Below, piece after piece: positions 7,877 through 16,795 of a stretch of DNA of 64,000 nt (positions are counted from its first letter, which is position 1; every line of letters begins with the position of its first letter). Made by a program: the position numbers and the translations under genes. A model generated the notes under the pieces. The model was given only the letters and a program-made list of their open reading frames with translations. It did no database searches and was not told the origin of the DNA. The DNA is from G020353115 sp964389685 (GTDB lineage: Bacteria; Bacteroidota; Bacteroidia; Bacteroidales; VadinHA17): NCBI GenBank assembly GCA_964389685.1, contig CAYMFM010000009.1, positions 15,001 through 79,000 on the forward strand. The letters are read 5' to 3'.

Positions 7877-9379
7877 TCAGCCAAAAAACATTTTAGATAC
7901 AAAAACATCCTGGAATTCCTTACAGGATTCCAGGGAGATATGCCTTGTAATTTGTACTATCTCTTCCCACTCTTTGTGTTCCTGAAAGAGTGCCATTTTC
8001 GCACCGATCAGGGCTGTATTTCCAAAACGGGTGATCTTTTCAACAGGGAATTCCAGCAAACCGAGAGTAACGGCATTCCCGAGGTTAATAAAATTCCCAA
8101 ATGCTCCGGCAATATAGAGACTGTCGATTTCCGATTTTTTTATTTCCAGTTGAGAAGCAAGGATATCCACTCCTGAGGCAATGGCTGCTTTGGCAAGCTG
8201 GAATTCATAGATATCCTTCTGGGTCAGAAACACTTCTCCATCAAGCACGATTTTGGCTTTATTTCCTGCTATCTGTCCCGTTGTATCAATCCAGCCCTGC
8301 TCAAGAAACAGGGCCACGGTGTCAATGAGACCGCTTCCACAGATCCCGCGTACTTTTTCGTTTCCAATGGTATGGTATGAGAGCTTTTTATTTTCCATGA
8401 AAACGGAAGATATGGCTCCGGTAGATGCTGTCATTCCCATGGTGATGGTGGTGCCTTCGAATGCCGGTCCTGCTGCTGTTGAGGCGCACAAGATCCGTTC
8501 CCTGTTTCCCATGCATATTTCTCCATTGGTACCCAGATCGATCAGGACGTTGATCTTCTTCTGATGGTGCATACCCGTGGACATGATCCCGGCTAATATG
8601 TCACTACCGACAAAACTGCCAATGGAGGGATAAAAAGTGATCTTGCAATCCTTCAGGTGATCCACTCCCAATTGATCCGGGGTGAATTCAACGAATTCAT
8701 GCTTTCGGGACTCAAAGGGATATGCGGATAGAGGCAAGAGATCAATATTACAAAAGGTATGTTGCATCACGCTGTTTCCTACAATTACGATTCGACAAAG
8801 ATCCCCGGTCAACTCTCCGGAAAGTTCACGAATGAGGTTAGAAATATCCCCTCTTACCGTTTCATTCAGGATCTCCTGTCCATCCTGGTTCACGGCAAAA
8901 TCAACCCGTGACATGATATCGGCTCCATATCTTGACTGGGAATTCAGCAGTGATATGACGTTGATGACTTTTCCGTCAGACAGGTTGAGAAGCTGTCCCA
9001 CAATGGTAGTCGTACCCAGGTCGATGGCTATCCCCAATCCTTCCCGTGGTTTGAAATCAAACTCGCTATTATCAGCAAGAATTATGGTCTCAAACTGTCC
9101 GATTTCAAGTTCAACCGGCTCGTCCACGTAGCACATGCACGCCAGTTTAACATTCTCCGGGAGGTTCAGCTTCCTGGCATATTGATCGTGTTGTTTGGCA
9201 GTCCTTAGTTTGCCACTCCGGACCGTAATACGACATCTTCCACACGTCCCCTTACCGCCACAGGGAAACTCAATTCCGTACTGGAAGAGAATATCAATGA
9301 GTGGTGCTCCTCTGGGTATTTTTTTTACAATACCCAAAGGCTCTAACCGGACAGTGGTGTATTCAGGTAAACGGGCCAA
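7877..9379 (-). CDS. Ferredoxin-ASKHA protein, reductive activator of corrinoid enzymes (RACE/RamA-like, DUF4445)
   Basis: A 500-residue cytoplasmic protein. Residues about 1-95 form a plant-type 2Fe-2S ferredoxin domain with ligands Cys40, Cys46, Cys49 and Cys81 (Cys83 is an alternative). From about residue 115 an ASKHA ATPase fold begins (GIAIDLGTTTIVGQLL), followed by IVGNSVMQHTF, NVLIDLGTNGEI, STAAGPAFEG and GSGLID motifs of the DUF4445 family. Studied relatives use ATP to reduce Co(II) corrinoid proteins back to Co(I) in methyltransferase systems. It is at the short end of the family range but looks complete. It starts 3 bases after the GH123-like gene stops, implying translational coupling. 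With the URO-D-like methyltransferase at the end of the block it points to a corrinoid methyl-transfer pathway. The corrinoid protein itself must lie elsewhere. Confidence 0.88.
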   Translation of the reverse strand: MARLPEYTTVRLEPLGIVKKIPRGAPLIDILFQYGIEFPCGGKGTCGRCRITVRSGKLRTAKQHDQYARKLNLPENVKLACMCYVDEPVELEIGQFETIILADNSEFDFKPREGLGIAIDLGTTTIVGQLLNLSDGKVINVISLLNSQSRYGADIMSRVDFAVNQDGQEILNETVRGDISNLIRELSGELTGDLCRIVIVGNSVMQHTFCNIDLLPLSAYPFESRKHEFVEFTPDQLGVDHLKDCKITFYPSIGSFVGSDILAGIMSTGMHHQKKINVLIDLGTNGEICMGNRERILCASTAAGPAFEGTTITMGMTASTGAISSVFMENKKLSYHTIGNEKVRGICGSGLIDTVALFLEQGWIDTTGQIAGNKAKIVLDGEVFLTQKDIYEFQLAKAAIASGVDILASQLEIKKSEIDSLYIAGAFGNFINLGNAVTLGLLEFPVEKITRFGNTALIGAKMALFQEHKEWEEIVQITRHISLESCKEFQDVFVSKMFFG

Positions 9380-9382
9380 ATG

Positions 9383-11179
9383 TTATATTCCTGTTATTTC
9401 AGTTATTAATTTCTTTCCCTCCGTAATGGCAGAAGCAGCGTTCTTTGACAAATCGTGCGAACCCCTGATCTTCTCAAGAAAGGAATTCAATTCCTGGAGT
9501 TTGCCGGCTATTTCATCATTGGCTGAATGTTCTAACGTTTCTTGCAGGATCCTGATCTTTTCATAATCCTGGATCCCTTCCTTCAGTTTTTCAAAACGGA
9601 TGGAGCTCCTGGGACCGGGATAAACAAAATAGGTATCTCCGGCAGGCCAGGTACGGAACCTTGAGTCTTTTAACGGATCTTCAACCCAGGAATTGTAAGC
9701 CCATCTCAGGAATCCGTCAAATCCCATTGCAGCTGCAAACCACCCTTCAAAGGTTGATTCGGCAGGAGGGGAGAAGGTGAAATTATTCGGACAGGGAATG
9801 CCACAGGCAACATAGTAGGTGGTGATCTGTCCTCTCTCCCTGCGGACTTTTGCTATTTCCTTTGAACTGGCTTGTACGTGCCCCCAGTTGTAACTGAAGT
9901 CATAGATATCTGAGTTTGCTTCTTCAAAATAGTGTCCTGCCATGGCTATCTTAAATTCAGGTACCGTTCGATGTAGAAAATCGAACATATTCTTCATCTC
10001 CTCCAGGTTTCGTTCATCCAGTGCTATGGTTATTTTATCCAGCCAGCTCATTTCCATCAGATGAGCCCTGAAATCATAGAGGAACGGCCTCCATAATTCT
10101 TCATATAGTGTCGTTCCTGGCTTCGCTTCGATGGTTACAAATTTCGAGGAATCTTCATCCAGGTACATGAACTGGTTTCCCCACGGCACCATCGAGTAAC
10201 AGTTAATCTGATGAGTAATGCCACAGTCCATGGCAAGCGATACATACAGGTCGAAAAGGTGGTAATCGAATTCCCATCGACCATCTGAGTTCCTTATCCA
10301 TGTGATCATCGATTCGAAGGGATCGTGTGTTTGTCCACCCCAGGGTTTGTCTACGATAGAGGTGGTAATGCACTTCTGACCTGCCCCGGCAAGCAGGGTT
10401 AGCAGGGGTCGGAGTAATTCCAAATGCTCCTGTGACCAGAGTTCAACATCGTGATACCGGGCAACCGCAAAAGGATTTTGCCAGAGATCCAGGTGGAAAG
10501 ACCAGTCTGACGGTTCGGGTAACGTCCAATTGTGGACCAGTACAGAGAGCGTGAACCGTATGGTACTGTTTGATGCTGATTCAATTTCAATGCTGCCGGA
10601 GTAATTACCGGTTTTTGTTTCCTTAGGAATAGAAAGGGTAATCCACAACGGTCTTGTAGAATGTGCAGGGATGTTAAATACTGATAATGTGTCAAGGATG
10701 TCAGCTGCAAGATGTGAGGGGAGGGTATCCGCACTGCGGTAGCCGCAACCCGATGAAAATTCATCGGTTAATACGTACCGGACCGGCCGGATCTGTATCG
10801 ATCCTGCTCCAATCTCTCGGCCCTGTTTATCAGTGAACCCTTTTACTGATGGTCTGACCTTTTCAATGTTTTCTGAAGACCATAGTAACAATTGTGCACT
10901 GACCGTTTCCCCTTTCCAGGCGGAAAGTTCAAGATCATGCGTGATCCCGATATCAGGAGGTTTATTCCTTGCATACCGGACATTCGTAGTACTGAAGCTT
11001 CCCTGGAGACCGGGTGGAACCGTCTGCCAGACAGCAGCATCGATGGTATCCGGATCTGTCGGTTCATCGAAACCGGAAACCGAAGGAGAAATCCCTTTAC
11101 GACATCCTGAAAGCAGGACCATGAGGAACAATGAGAAAAAAAACAATAACCAATTCTTTGTTTGATATGTGACCTCCAT
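9383..11179 (-). CDS. DUF4091 lipoprotein, GH123-like beta-N-acetylgalactosaminidase candidate
   Basis: About 598 residues from the Met at 11179. A longer open frame runs upstream to 11341, but those 54 codons are repeat DNA, and the chosen start gives a proper lipoprotein signal (NWLLFFFSLFLMVLLSGC). Residues about 60-230 form a beta-sandwich and about 240-560 a barrel. The C terminus carries the DUF4091 signature around FDGFLRWAYNSW, WPAGDTYFVYPGP and IRFEKLKEGIQDYEKIRIL. GH123 enzymes use an adjacent Asp-Glu pair for substrate-assisted catalysis. Here Asp388-Glu389 lies in TIALDERNL, at the expected barrel position. A GalNAc-releasing activity is therefore plausible but unproven. It is coupled to the downstream corrinoid activator gene. 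Confidence 0.75.
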   Translation of the reverse strand: MEVTYQTKNWLLFFFSLFLMVLLSGCRKGISPSVSGFDEPTDPDTIDAAVWQTVPPGLQGSFSTTNVRYARNKPPDIGITHDLELSAWKGETVSAQLLLWSSENIEKVRPSVKGFTDKQGREIGAGSIQIRPVRYVLTDEFSSGCGYRSADTLPSHLAADILDTLSVFNIPAHSTRPLWITLSIPKETKTGNYSGSIEIESASNSTIRFTLSVLVHNWTLPEPSDWSFHLDLWQNPFAVARYHDVELWSQEHLELLRPLLTLLAGAGQKCITTSIVDKPWGGQTHDPFESMITWIRNSDGRWEFDYHLFDLYVSLAMDCGITHQINCYSMVPWGNQFMYLDEDSSKFVTIEAKPGTTLYEELWRPFLYDFRAHLMEMSWLDKITIALDERNLEEMKNMFDFLHRTVPEFKIAMAGHYFEEANSDIYDFSYNWGHVQASSKEIAKVRRERGQITTYYVACGIPCPNNFTFSPPAESTFEGWFAAAMGFDGFLRWAYNSWVEDPLKDSRFRTWPAGDTYFVYPGPRSSIRFEKLKEGIQDYEKIRILQETLEHSANDEIAGKLQELNSFLEKIRGSHDLSKNAASAITEGKKLITEITGI

Positions 11180-11249
11180 AAACGATGGTATTTTGTTGCT
11201 TAAGTTAATATAAAATCTGTTTGATAATAAGAGGTGGATGGTTTTATTC

Positions 11250-11557
11250 GTTGTTCCGCACCTACGGAGCGGGTGGTTATACGTGCTTTGTTCGGCTACC
11301 AACGTTCCGCTCCTCCGGAGCGGATAAATGGTTGAATCCATTAGGGATGCCTACCTCTCACTCTTTGGAGTGATAATTCTTTAATTTGATTACATTCATT
11401 TTTTCAATTGCTCCAGCGGAGCAAAACATTGGTAAAAAAGATCATTTTCCCTGAATCCAAATTGCTCCGTAGGAGCAAAACGTTGGTAGAATTGATGTAT
11501 TTGAAAAAAACATCTTCGCTCCGTAGGCCGTGCCTGCCGGCAGGCAGGTGCAAAACA
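11250..11557. repeat. Repeat cluster B1 (REP/REPIN-like units)
   Basis: A 300-base non-coding block between the GH123-like and GH29 genes. Units are hairpins with a conserved tag, CTACCAACGTT joined to a GCTCC..GGAGC stem, in opposing orientations. They lie at 11296-11323 (forward) and at 11410-11434, 11464-11489 and 11518-11556 (reverse). The last is interrupted by a family C palindrome. Much of the spacer, for example the ttggagtgataattctt region near 11360, recurs in cluster B2. The run gttccgcacctacggagcgg at the left is another hairpin. Confidence 0.8.
11528..11549. repeat. Family C palindrome inserted in a family B unit
   Basis: The intact unit reads gctccgtagg-a-gcaaaac. Here tgcctgccggcaggcaggt with three extra bases lies between gctccgtagg and gcaaaac. 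Confidence 0.75.
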
Positions 11558-11624
11558 TCGTATATCGGTGCATGATTAAATTTCATACCGGTATTTAACA
11601 TATTCTATAAGGCTGGTTTCCGTT

Positions 11625-13073
11625 TTATTTAGAAACAACCCCAGATATTTTAAACGCCCATGCATACCTGCAGGGTGGATTCTTAACTACCTCTTCCGGA
11701 ACTTCGATCAATATTCCCTTTCCGATATTTTCCCACTTCAGTGAATGATCATGACCAAGCAAGGTAACGGTTGTACCAGTTCCCGGTTGAATCGAACTGA
11801 GCAGGATTTTTGTAGGAGGAATGGTCTCATCTTCATCGGCGAGATAGATTGCAAAAACGGATCCATCTTTAAGGGATGTCAGGCACGTCTTCCCTTCTTT
11901 AAAGGGTGGGATGGGTCTTGTATTATAGATCGCTTCTCCATTTACTTTCATCCATTCGCCAATTTCCTTCATGCGGTTTATGGCATCGGGTGGCAACTCC
12001 CCGTTGGGTCCGGGGCCAACATTTAAAAGGTAATTACCTCCTTTGGCAACAATATCGACCAGCAGGTGGATGATCTGACGGGTGGGCTTATACCGGTCCC
12101 TCGGATTGTATGACCAGGATCCTCCCATCGTCATGCAGGTTTCCCATGGATAGTCAGGTGGCTCATCAGGAACATGCTGCTCCGGGGTACGGTAATTTTC
12201 ATATTTGCCTGTAACGGTGCGGTCAACGATGATCAATCCGGGTTGTTTGCTTCTTGCCATAGCGGCAATTTTTGGCATATCGATATCCTGGTTGTATTGC
12301 TCCGATTCCAACCAGGCTCTGCTTTCATCATCCACGGTTTCTTTCGGTCTTACCCATCCGCCATCCAGCCACAATATATCCAATTTTCCATAATGCGTCA
12401 TCAATTCTTCAATCTGTCCATAGGTGTAATCCTTAAAGCGCTGCCATCGCTCAGGGTATTTATCAGGATCGTAATTTACATTTCTGTCCGGAGTGGCGAA
12501 ATAGGGCCACCAGTAATCGTCAGAATGCCAATCGGGTTTCGAAAAATAGGCACCAACCTTGAATCCTTCATCACGGAATGCCTCAAACAACGCTCTGGTG
12601 ATGTTTGCTTTTGGATTCTTGTGGAAGGGACATGCCGGATCGGTAATTTTATAATCAGTCAGTTTTGTGTCAAACATGCAGAACCCATCGTGGTGTTTGG
12701 TGGTAAAAACCAGGTATTTCATTCCGGCTTCTTTAGTCAGCTTCGCCCAGCTTTCAGGATCAAACTCAACCGGATTGAACGTTGTTTTCAGGTTTTCATA
12801 GGCTTTAACATAGTCAACATAATTGTCCATGTTCCTGCGGCACCAGGGTACATCCTCGGAGCATATTGACCATGATTCAACAACGCCCCACTGGGAATAG
12901 GGCCCCCAGTGCATCATAAAACCAAATTTCAGGTCCTGCCATTCCTCAAGATTTTTCAGGACGAGCGGATCGGTTTCGGTATCCGGATGTTGAGCAGATA
13001 CGGATAACACACTCAGTAAGAGAATTATCGTGTGGAAGAATCTTCGATTTCGACGGATAGGCGTTGTTTTCAT
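11625..13073 (-). CDS. Alpha-L-fucosidase, GH29 (second)
   Basis: A 482-residue secreted fucosidase with a signal peptide of about 27 residues ending VSVSAQ. GH29 motifs are KFGFMMHWGPYSQWGVVESW at 49-68, TTKHHDGFCMFDTK near 124-137 and DILWLDGGW, in which Asp237 is the predicted nucleophile, followed by YLLNVGPGPNGELP. The distinctive SICSEDVPWCRR insert after the first motif separates it from the other two fucosidases here, so it probably has a different linkage preference. It is flanked by repeat clusters B1 and B2, which are near-duplicates of each other, so the gene lies between direct repeats that could support deletion or exchange by recombination. It sits inside the minus-strand glycan block. 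Confidence 0.9.
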   Translation of the reverse strand: MKTTPIRRNRRFFHTIILLLSVLSVSAQHPDTETDPLVLKNLEEWQDLKFGFMMHWGPYSQWGVVESWSICSEDVPWCRRNMDNYVDYVKAYENLKTTFNPVEFDPESWAKLTKEAGMKYLVFTTKHHDGFCMFDTKLTDYKITDPACPFHKNPKANITRALFEAFRDEGFKVGAYFSKPDWHSDDYWWPYFATPDRNVNYDPDKYPERWQRFKDYTYGQIEELMTHYGKLDILWLDGGWVRPKETVDDESRAWLESEQYNQDIDMPKIAAMARSKQPGLIIVDRTVTGKYENYRTPEQHVPDEPPDYPWETCMTMGGSWSYNPRDRYKPTRQIIHLLVDIVAKGGNYLLNVGPGPNGELPPDAINRMKEIGEWMKVNGEAIYNTRPIPPFKEGKTCLTSLKDGSVFAIYLADEDETIPPTKILLSSIQPGTGTTVTLLGHDHSLKWENIGKGILIEVPEEVVKNPPCRYAWAFKISGVVSK

Positions 13074-13084
13074 GGGTGTTTATT

Positions 13085-13440
13085 TTAAGTTCCGCACCTG
13101 CCTGCCGGCAGGCACGGCCTACGGAGCGGGTGATTTTACGTGTTCTGTTGATCTACCAACGTTCCGCTCCTCCAGAGCGGATATTTATTTGTCGCATTAA
13201 ATCTACCAATGTTCCGCTCCCCTGGAGCGGGCAAATGATTGAATCCGTTCGGGTTGCCTACCTCTCACCCGTTTGGAGTGATAATTCTTCAATTTGATTA
13301 CATTCTATTTTTCATTGCTCCAGCGGAGCAAAACGTTGGTAGAAAAAGATCATTTTTCCTGAACCCAAATTGCTCCGTAGGAGCAAAACCCTGGTAGCAT
13401 TAATTTGTCAAAAGAATAAAATCGCTCCGTAGGAGCGAAA
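13085..13440. repeat. Repeat cluster B2 (REP/REPIN-like units)
   Basis: Fills the gap between the GH29 and RAYT genes and repeats most of cluster B1. Units are at 13153-13180 and 13203-13230 (forward) and at 13317-13342, 13372-13396 and 13423-13440 (reverse). The last abuts the stop of the transposase gene. The leading gttccgcacc..tacggagcggg hairpin is interrupted by a family C palindrome. Confidence 0.8.
13099..13119. repeat. Family C palindrome inserted in a family B hairpin
   Basis: An insertion of about 21 bases (tgcctgccggcaggcacgg plus cc) between gttccgcacc and tacggagcggg. The uninterrupted form gttccgcacctacggagcgg is present in cluster B1 near 11255, and a close form in B3 near 13928. 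Confidence 0.8.
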
Positions 13441-13446
13441 CAATTA

Positions 13447-13911
13447 CTATGTGTCAAAGAAATCAAAAAGATATTTTACATTGTATTCAACATCAAACTG
13501 TTTTAATAATTCAATGTATTCTTCTCTGAATGTCCTTGTCCGGTGATGTTCTTCCTGATTCATTATGTATTTGATTACCGGATCTCTTTGTTCTTTACTA
13601 TAGGAAAATGCTCCAAAACCTTCCTGCCAGTAAAACCTGAATTTTGACAATTTATTATCATTTATGAAAAGCGAAGAATCAGATTTAATATCCCTGACCA
13701 GGTCTGAAATTCTTATATCAGGCGCCAAACCAAGGAGCATATGGATATGGTTGTGTGTGCCATTAATTGCAAGCATTTTCTGATTTTGGTTAGTAACAAT
13801 TCCCGTAATGTATTTATAAAGTCTCTCTTTAAACGCAGGAAGGATCATTGCGTCTCTGCTTTTAACGGCAAAAATCAAATGGATGGTTATTTGTGAGTAT
13901 GTGTTTGCCAT
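13447..13911 (-). mobile_element. REP-associated tyrosine transposase (RAYT, IS200/IS605 Y1 superfamily)
   Basis: About 154 residues from the Met at 13911 (the family begins MANTYSQITIHLIFAVKSR; the open frame runs 8 codons further). It is a single-strand DNA transposase of the HUH class. The metal-binding HUH motif is in THNHIHMLLG (His-Ile-His) and the candidate catalytic Tyr is in FSYSKEQRDPVIKYIMNQEEHH. Residues DLVRDIKSDSS and FYWQEGFGAFS are typical of the Bacteroidota group. The gene is intact with no frameshift. It is bounded directly on both sides by family B hairpins, which are its probable DNA substrates. RAYT proteins are domesticated relatives that mobilise REP sequences rather than themselves. 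It interrupts the glycan block without disrupting a gene. Confidence 0.9.
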
Positions 13912-13924
13912 AATCTTAACTAAC

Positions 13925-14125
13925 TTGTTCCGCACTTACGGAGCGGGTAGTTATACGTGCTTTGTTCGGCTACCAACGTTCCGCTCCTCCGGAGCGATTG
14001 GAGCAATAACATTTCAATTTTAACAAAACCTTGCTCCGTCAGGAGCAAAACGTTGGTAGAAAAAATCGATTTAAGAAAAAACTTCGCGCCGTAGGCCTTG
14101 CCTGCCGGCAGGCAGGTGCGAAACT
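13925..14125. repeat. Repeat cluster B3 (REP/REPIN-like units)
   Basis: Starts 14 bases upstream of the RAYT start codon. It has a gttccgcacttacggagcgg hairpin, a forward unit at 13970-13996 and reverse units at 14033-14059 and 14084-14125. The last is interrupted by a family C palindrome. Confidence 0.8.
14095..14117. repeat. Family C palindrome inserted in a family B unit
   Basis: tgcctgccggcaggcaggt lies between cgcgccgtagg and gcgaaac, the same position within the unit as the insertion at 11528. Confidence 0.7.
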
Positions 14126-14132
14126 TCATTAC

Positions 14133-16655
14133 TCAAAACCTTACCACAACCGGATTGGTTCCTGGTTCACCTGGGATTAATTCTGAAATAGTTTTCCACC
14201 TCTCCGTTTCGGGATTGCCGATTTTCAGGTTGTATCTTCCTGAACCGTCCACAATCCCTGAGAATTTATCTCCCTTCATTCGCACACTCAGAAGCAATTC
14301 TTCCGTTTTAGCGTCATAAACAAGGAGCGCCGGATTAAGAACCCCGTTTGATTGAATGGTGATTTTATCGCCCGTTCTGTTTATTCCGGCATTATCAAAC
14401 TGATTCACCGTAACAGGCCACCCGGGAAAACTGTCTTCCGGTCTCAATCGGTCCGCATCGGCCAGAAAACGAATGGCATTGCATGAAATATCCCGTGATT
14501 CCGGGTCAAAGGTGATGATTGAGTAGCCGGAAGAACTCAGCTGAGCCCGCTCATACCGAAGCTCAGACCGGGTGTTATCGGGCAGGTTGCCCACGGCATA
14601 AACATAATTTTTATGTCCCATGCCACCAATGTATTCACCTGTATTGTCAAGATCGTGGTCCGGTCTGTTCTTGTAGGGAATACCTAACCTGTCGGGGAGA
14701 AATCGCCGCTGGTAACCGACAGTGATGGCAGGTGTGCATAACGCCCAACCGGCATCCCTGAACTCATCTATACCGTATTGAACGAAGAGCGGCAGATGCT
14801 GATCCCCGCAAACATGAAAAGCATAACATCTCCTTAACAGATCAACCAACTTGTTTCGCGGAGTTTGCGGCCAGCCACCTGAATCCATGTCTCCAGCCAG
14901 GATACCGTCAATACTGCCGTGGTGTGTCGGGATGTTGGCAAACAGAGTCTGGCTTAGCAGCACCTTCATGTTTGCTCCCTTCCAATCTTTCATCCAGTGT
15001 GTTAAAAATTCGAACTGGCGATCACCGATTAATTTCAAACCGGGTTTATCCAGCCGTGACAGGTCGATACCCTGTTCGGTGATCCAATCCTTTCGACCTT
15101 CCTCCCAGAAAGCCGCTTCTTTGGGTCCTGATTTAAAGATGCGGTCGCTGATGATGGCAAAGCTTATTTTCCCATAAACCATGTCTGTATACCAGATGGT
15201 AATTCCTTGCTCTACCGGTGTCGGATCGTATGGGTCAGGCAGGTGACTGGATTGTGTGGCATGGACAACATTGATCATCTCTGCCGGTTCAATATACCCT
15301 CCACTTGTACCTGCATACTCCTGCCAATCCTCCAATTCAATTTTACGACCTCCATCACCCCACAGGTTTCCCTGAAAAACATCGTGGTCATCGGGCGTGC
15401 AAATGGTTGGTCTTCCTTTCATCACATCACCGAACGCCCATCCAAACATGTACCATTTGCCCAGGTAATTCAAGATCGCACGTTCAGCCGGGAAACGAAT
15501 AATGGAATATCCCCCGTTTCCTTCATAAATCTGGTCTCCTGAAAAATAGAGAATGTCAGGATCTTCCTTCAGGAGGTTAATGACTACCGGTGTGTATGGG
15601 AATCCATAGCCATACTGGCAGGTCATTCCTCCGAAAACCAGCGGTTTATCAACCGGTTCCTTGCGTATGGTACCAATATATTCATAATCCGATGTTTCAC
15701 CATCCTTCAGGTTTTCCGAATAAGAAATGCGGTAGTTTACCTCCAGATCGGGATCCCAGTTGCCAACCCTGAAAGTAGCGGTATAGGAATCAACCCTGAG
15801 TTTTTCCGTTGCCAGTTTTTTCCAGCCATCACCTTCCTCAATTTCAAGGTGAACTTCACCGTTAACTTGGGCAGAAACCGGAGCAAGTTGGGCGGTTAAT
15901 TTCAGAACATTACGGCTGTTTGTATACATAGCCCAGAGGATTGCACCAAACCGATTTTCTTCTTCATAGCTGATCTTGGTTCCTGAAATTTCAAGATCAT
16001 CAAGCCAGAAGGAGGGGCCGTTCGAAAATGGAGAAGCAACATGATGGTTTACACCCAGCACGATCAGTCCCTCTATTTCATCAATACTCTCTTTTACCAG
16101 CCACGCAACCTCTTCCTGTTGTTCATTCATGAGTCGAAGCGTGATCGCTTTTCCCTTTAAACTGAAGTTTCCTTCTACCTGGATATGAAATTTTTCCCAG
16201 CTAAAATCTGCGGGAAAACTGACCGTTTGGTCTTCTATGAACAGAACACCATTCGTCCTGACACCCAGGTTTAATCCCTTGCCGAAATAACAGGCAGCTT
16301 TAACATCCGGATCTTCATCGTCTTTCACCCCGATTGAAAAGCCAACAGTCCCTTCCTGATCTCCTTTATGCAGCATTCCACAGGTAACGTTCAATGCAAA
16401 TGTTCCGTTTCCGGGCTTTATCGGATAGGTGATGAGATTTGTTCTCATATTGGAACTGTTCCCGGTACATTCCAGCCGGCCTTCGTTGATTTGCCAATCC
16501 TCCAGCGGGATGGTCCAGAAATCCTCACCCGCCCAGACCCGGTCAGGAAGAATGTCGAAATTATTGCTGTATTTGATTGCTTCTTTTCTCCTGGAGCAAT
16601 TGCTGAAAAGCAAAGTAAGCCCAAGTAAAAATGTTAGAAAACAATAATTTTTCAT
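14133..16655 (-). CDS. PhoD-like metallophosphatase lipoprotein
   Basis: An 840-residue lipoprotein (signal ending LLFSNC, Cys20). Residues about 30-230 resemble a laminin-G-like beta-sandwich, then a fibronectin-like linker to about 330. The PhoD-type catalytic domain follows: LVFGGMTCQYGYG, ILYFSGDQIYEG (metal-binding Asp and Tyr at 374 and 377), CTPDDHDVFQGN (422-425), and a later FHVCGDQHLPLF metal loop. PhoD enzymes are Ca/Fe-dependent phosphodi- and monoesterases. The N-terminal sandwich suggests binding to a glycan or surface polymer. It lies in the glycan block between the sialidase and the RAYT gene, so a role in removing phosphate or phosphodiester groups from a glycan is possible but inferred. 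Confidence 0.82.
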   Translation of the reverse strand: MKNYCFLTFLLGLTLLFSNCSRRKEAIKYSNNFDILPDRVWAGEDFWTIPLEDWQINEGRLECTGNSSNMRTNLITYPIKPGNGTFALNVTCGMLHKGDQEGTVGFSIGVKDDEDPDVKAACYFGKGLNLGVRTNGVLFIEDQTVSFPADFSWEKFHIQVEGNFSLKGKAITLRLMNEQQEEVAWLVKESIDEIEGLIVLGVNHHVASPFSNGPSFWLDDLEISGTKISYEEENRFGAILWAMYTNSRNVLKLTAQLAPVSAQVNGEVHLEIEEGDGWKKLATEKLRVDSYTATFRVGNWDPDLEVNYRISYSENLKDGETSDYEYIGTIRKEPVDKPLVFGGMTCQYGYGFPYTPVVINLLKEDPDILYFSGDQIYEGNGGYSIIRFPAERAILNYLGKWYMFGWAFGDVMKGRPTICTPDDHDVFQGNLWGDGGRKIELEDWQEYAGTSGGYIEPAEMINVVHATQSSHLPDPYDPTPVEQGITIWYTDMVYGKISFAIISDRIFKSGPKEAAFWEEGRKDWITEQGIDLSRLDKPGLKLIGDRQFEFLTHWMKDWKGANMKVLLSQTLFANIPTHHGSIDGILAGDMDSGGWPQTPRNKLVDLLRRCYAFHVCGDQHLPLFVQYGIDEFRDAGWALCTPAITVGYQRRFLPDRLGIPYKNRPDHDLDNTGEYIGGMGHKNYVYAVGNLPDNTRSELRYERAQLSSSGYSIITFDPESRDISCNAIRFLADADRLRPEDSFPGWPVTVNQFDNAGINRTGDKITIQSNGVLNPALLVYDAKTEELLLSVRMKGDKFSGIVDGSGRYNLKIGNPETERWKTISELIPGEPGTNPVVVRF

Positions 16656-16795
16656 GCTCTTTCTTTGTCGGTTTTGAAAATTGTGATTTGGGACTTATTT
16701 GTCATTTGTGAATTGCAATTTGTAATTTATCTATGTATGATGAATTCAAATTAAAGGATATAAAGTTTATATTTTCATTTGCATGAGAGGTTTTA

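Noticed and set aside
8253..8564. Plus-strand open frames opposite the corrinoid activator and other genes
   Set aside because: They are antisense shadows of strongly supported genes, with no signals or family patterns of their own.
11180..11341. N-terminal extension of the GH123-like protein
   Set aside because: The 54 extra codons come from family B repeat DNA and would hide the lipoprotein signal that begins at the Met at 11179.
11250..14125. Repeated hairpins considered as a CRISPR array
   Set aside because: Units are palindromic, occur in both orientations, have irregular spacing with partly repeated spacers, and no cas genes are present.
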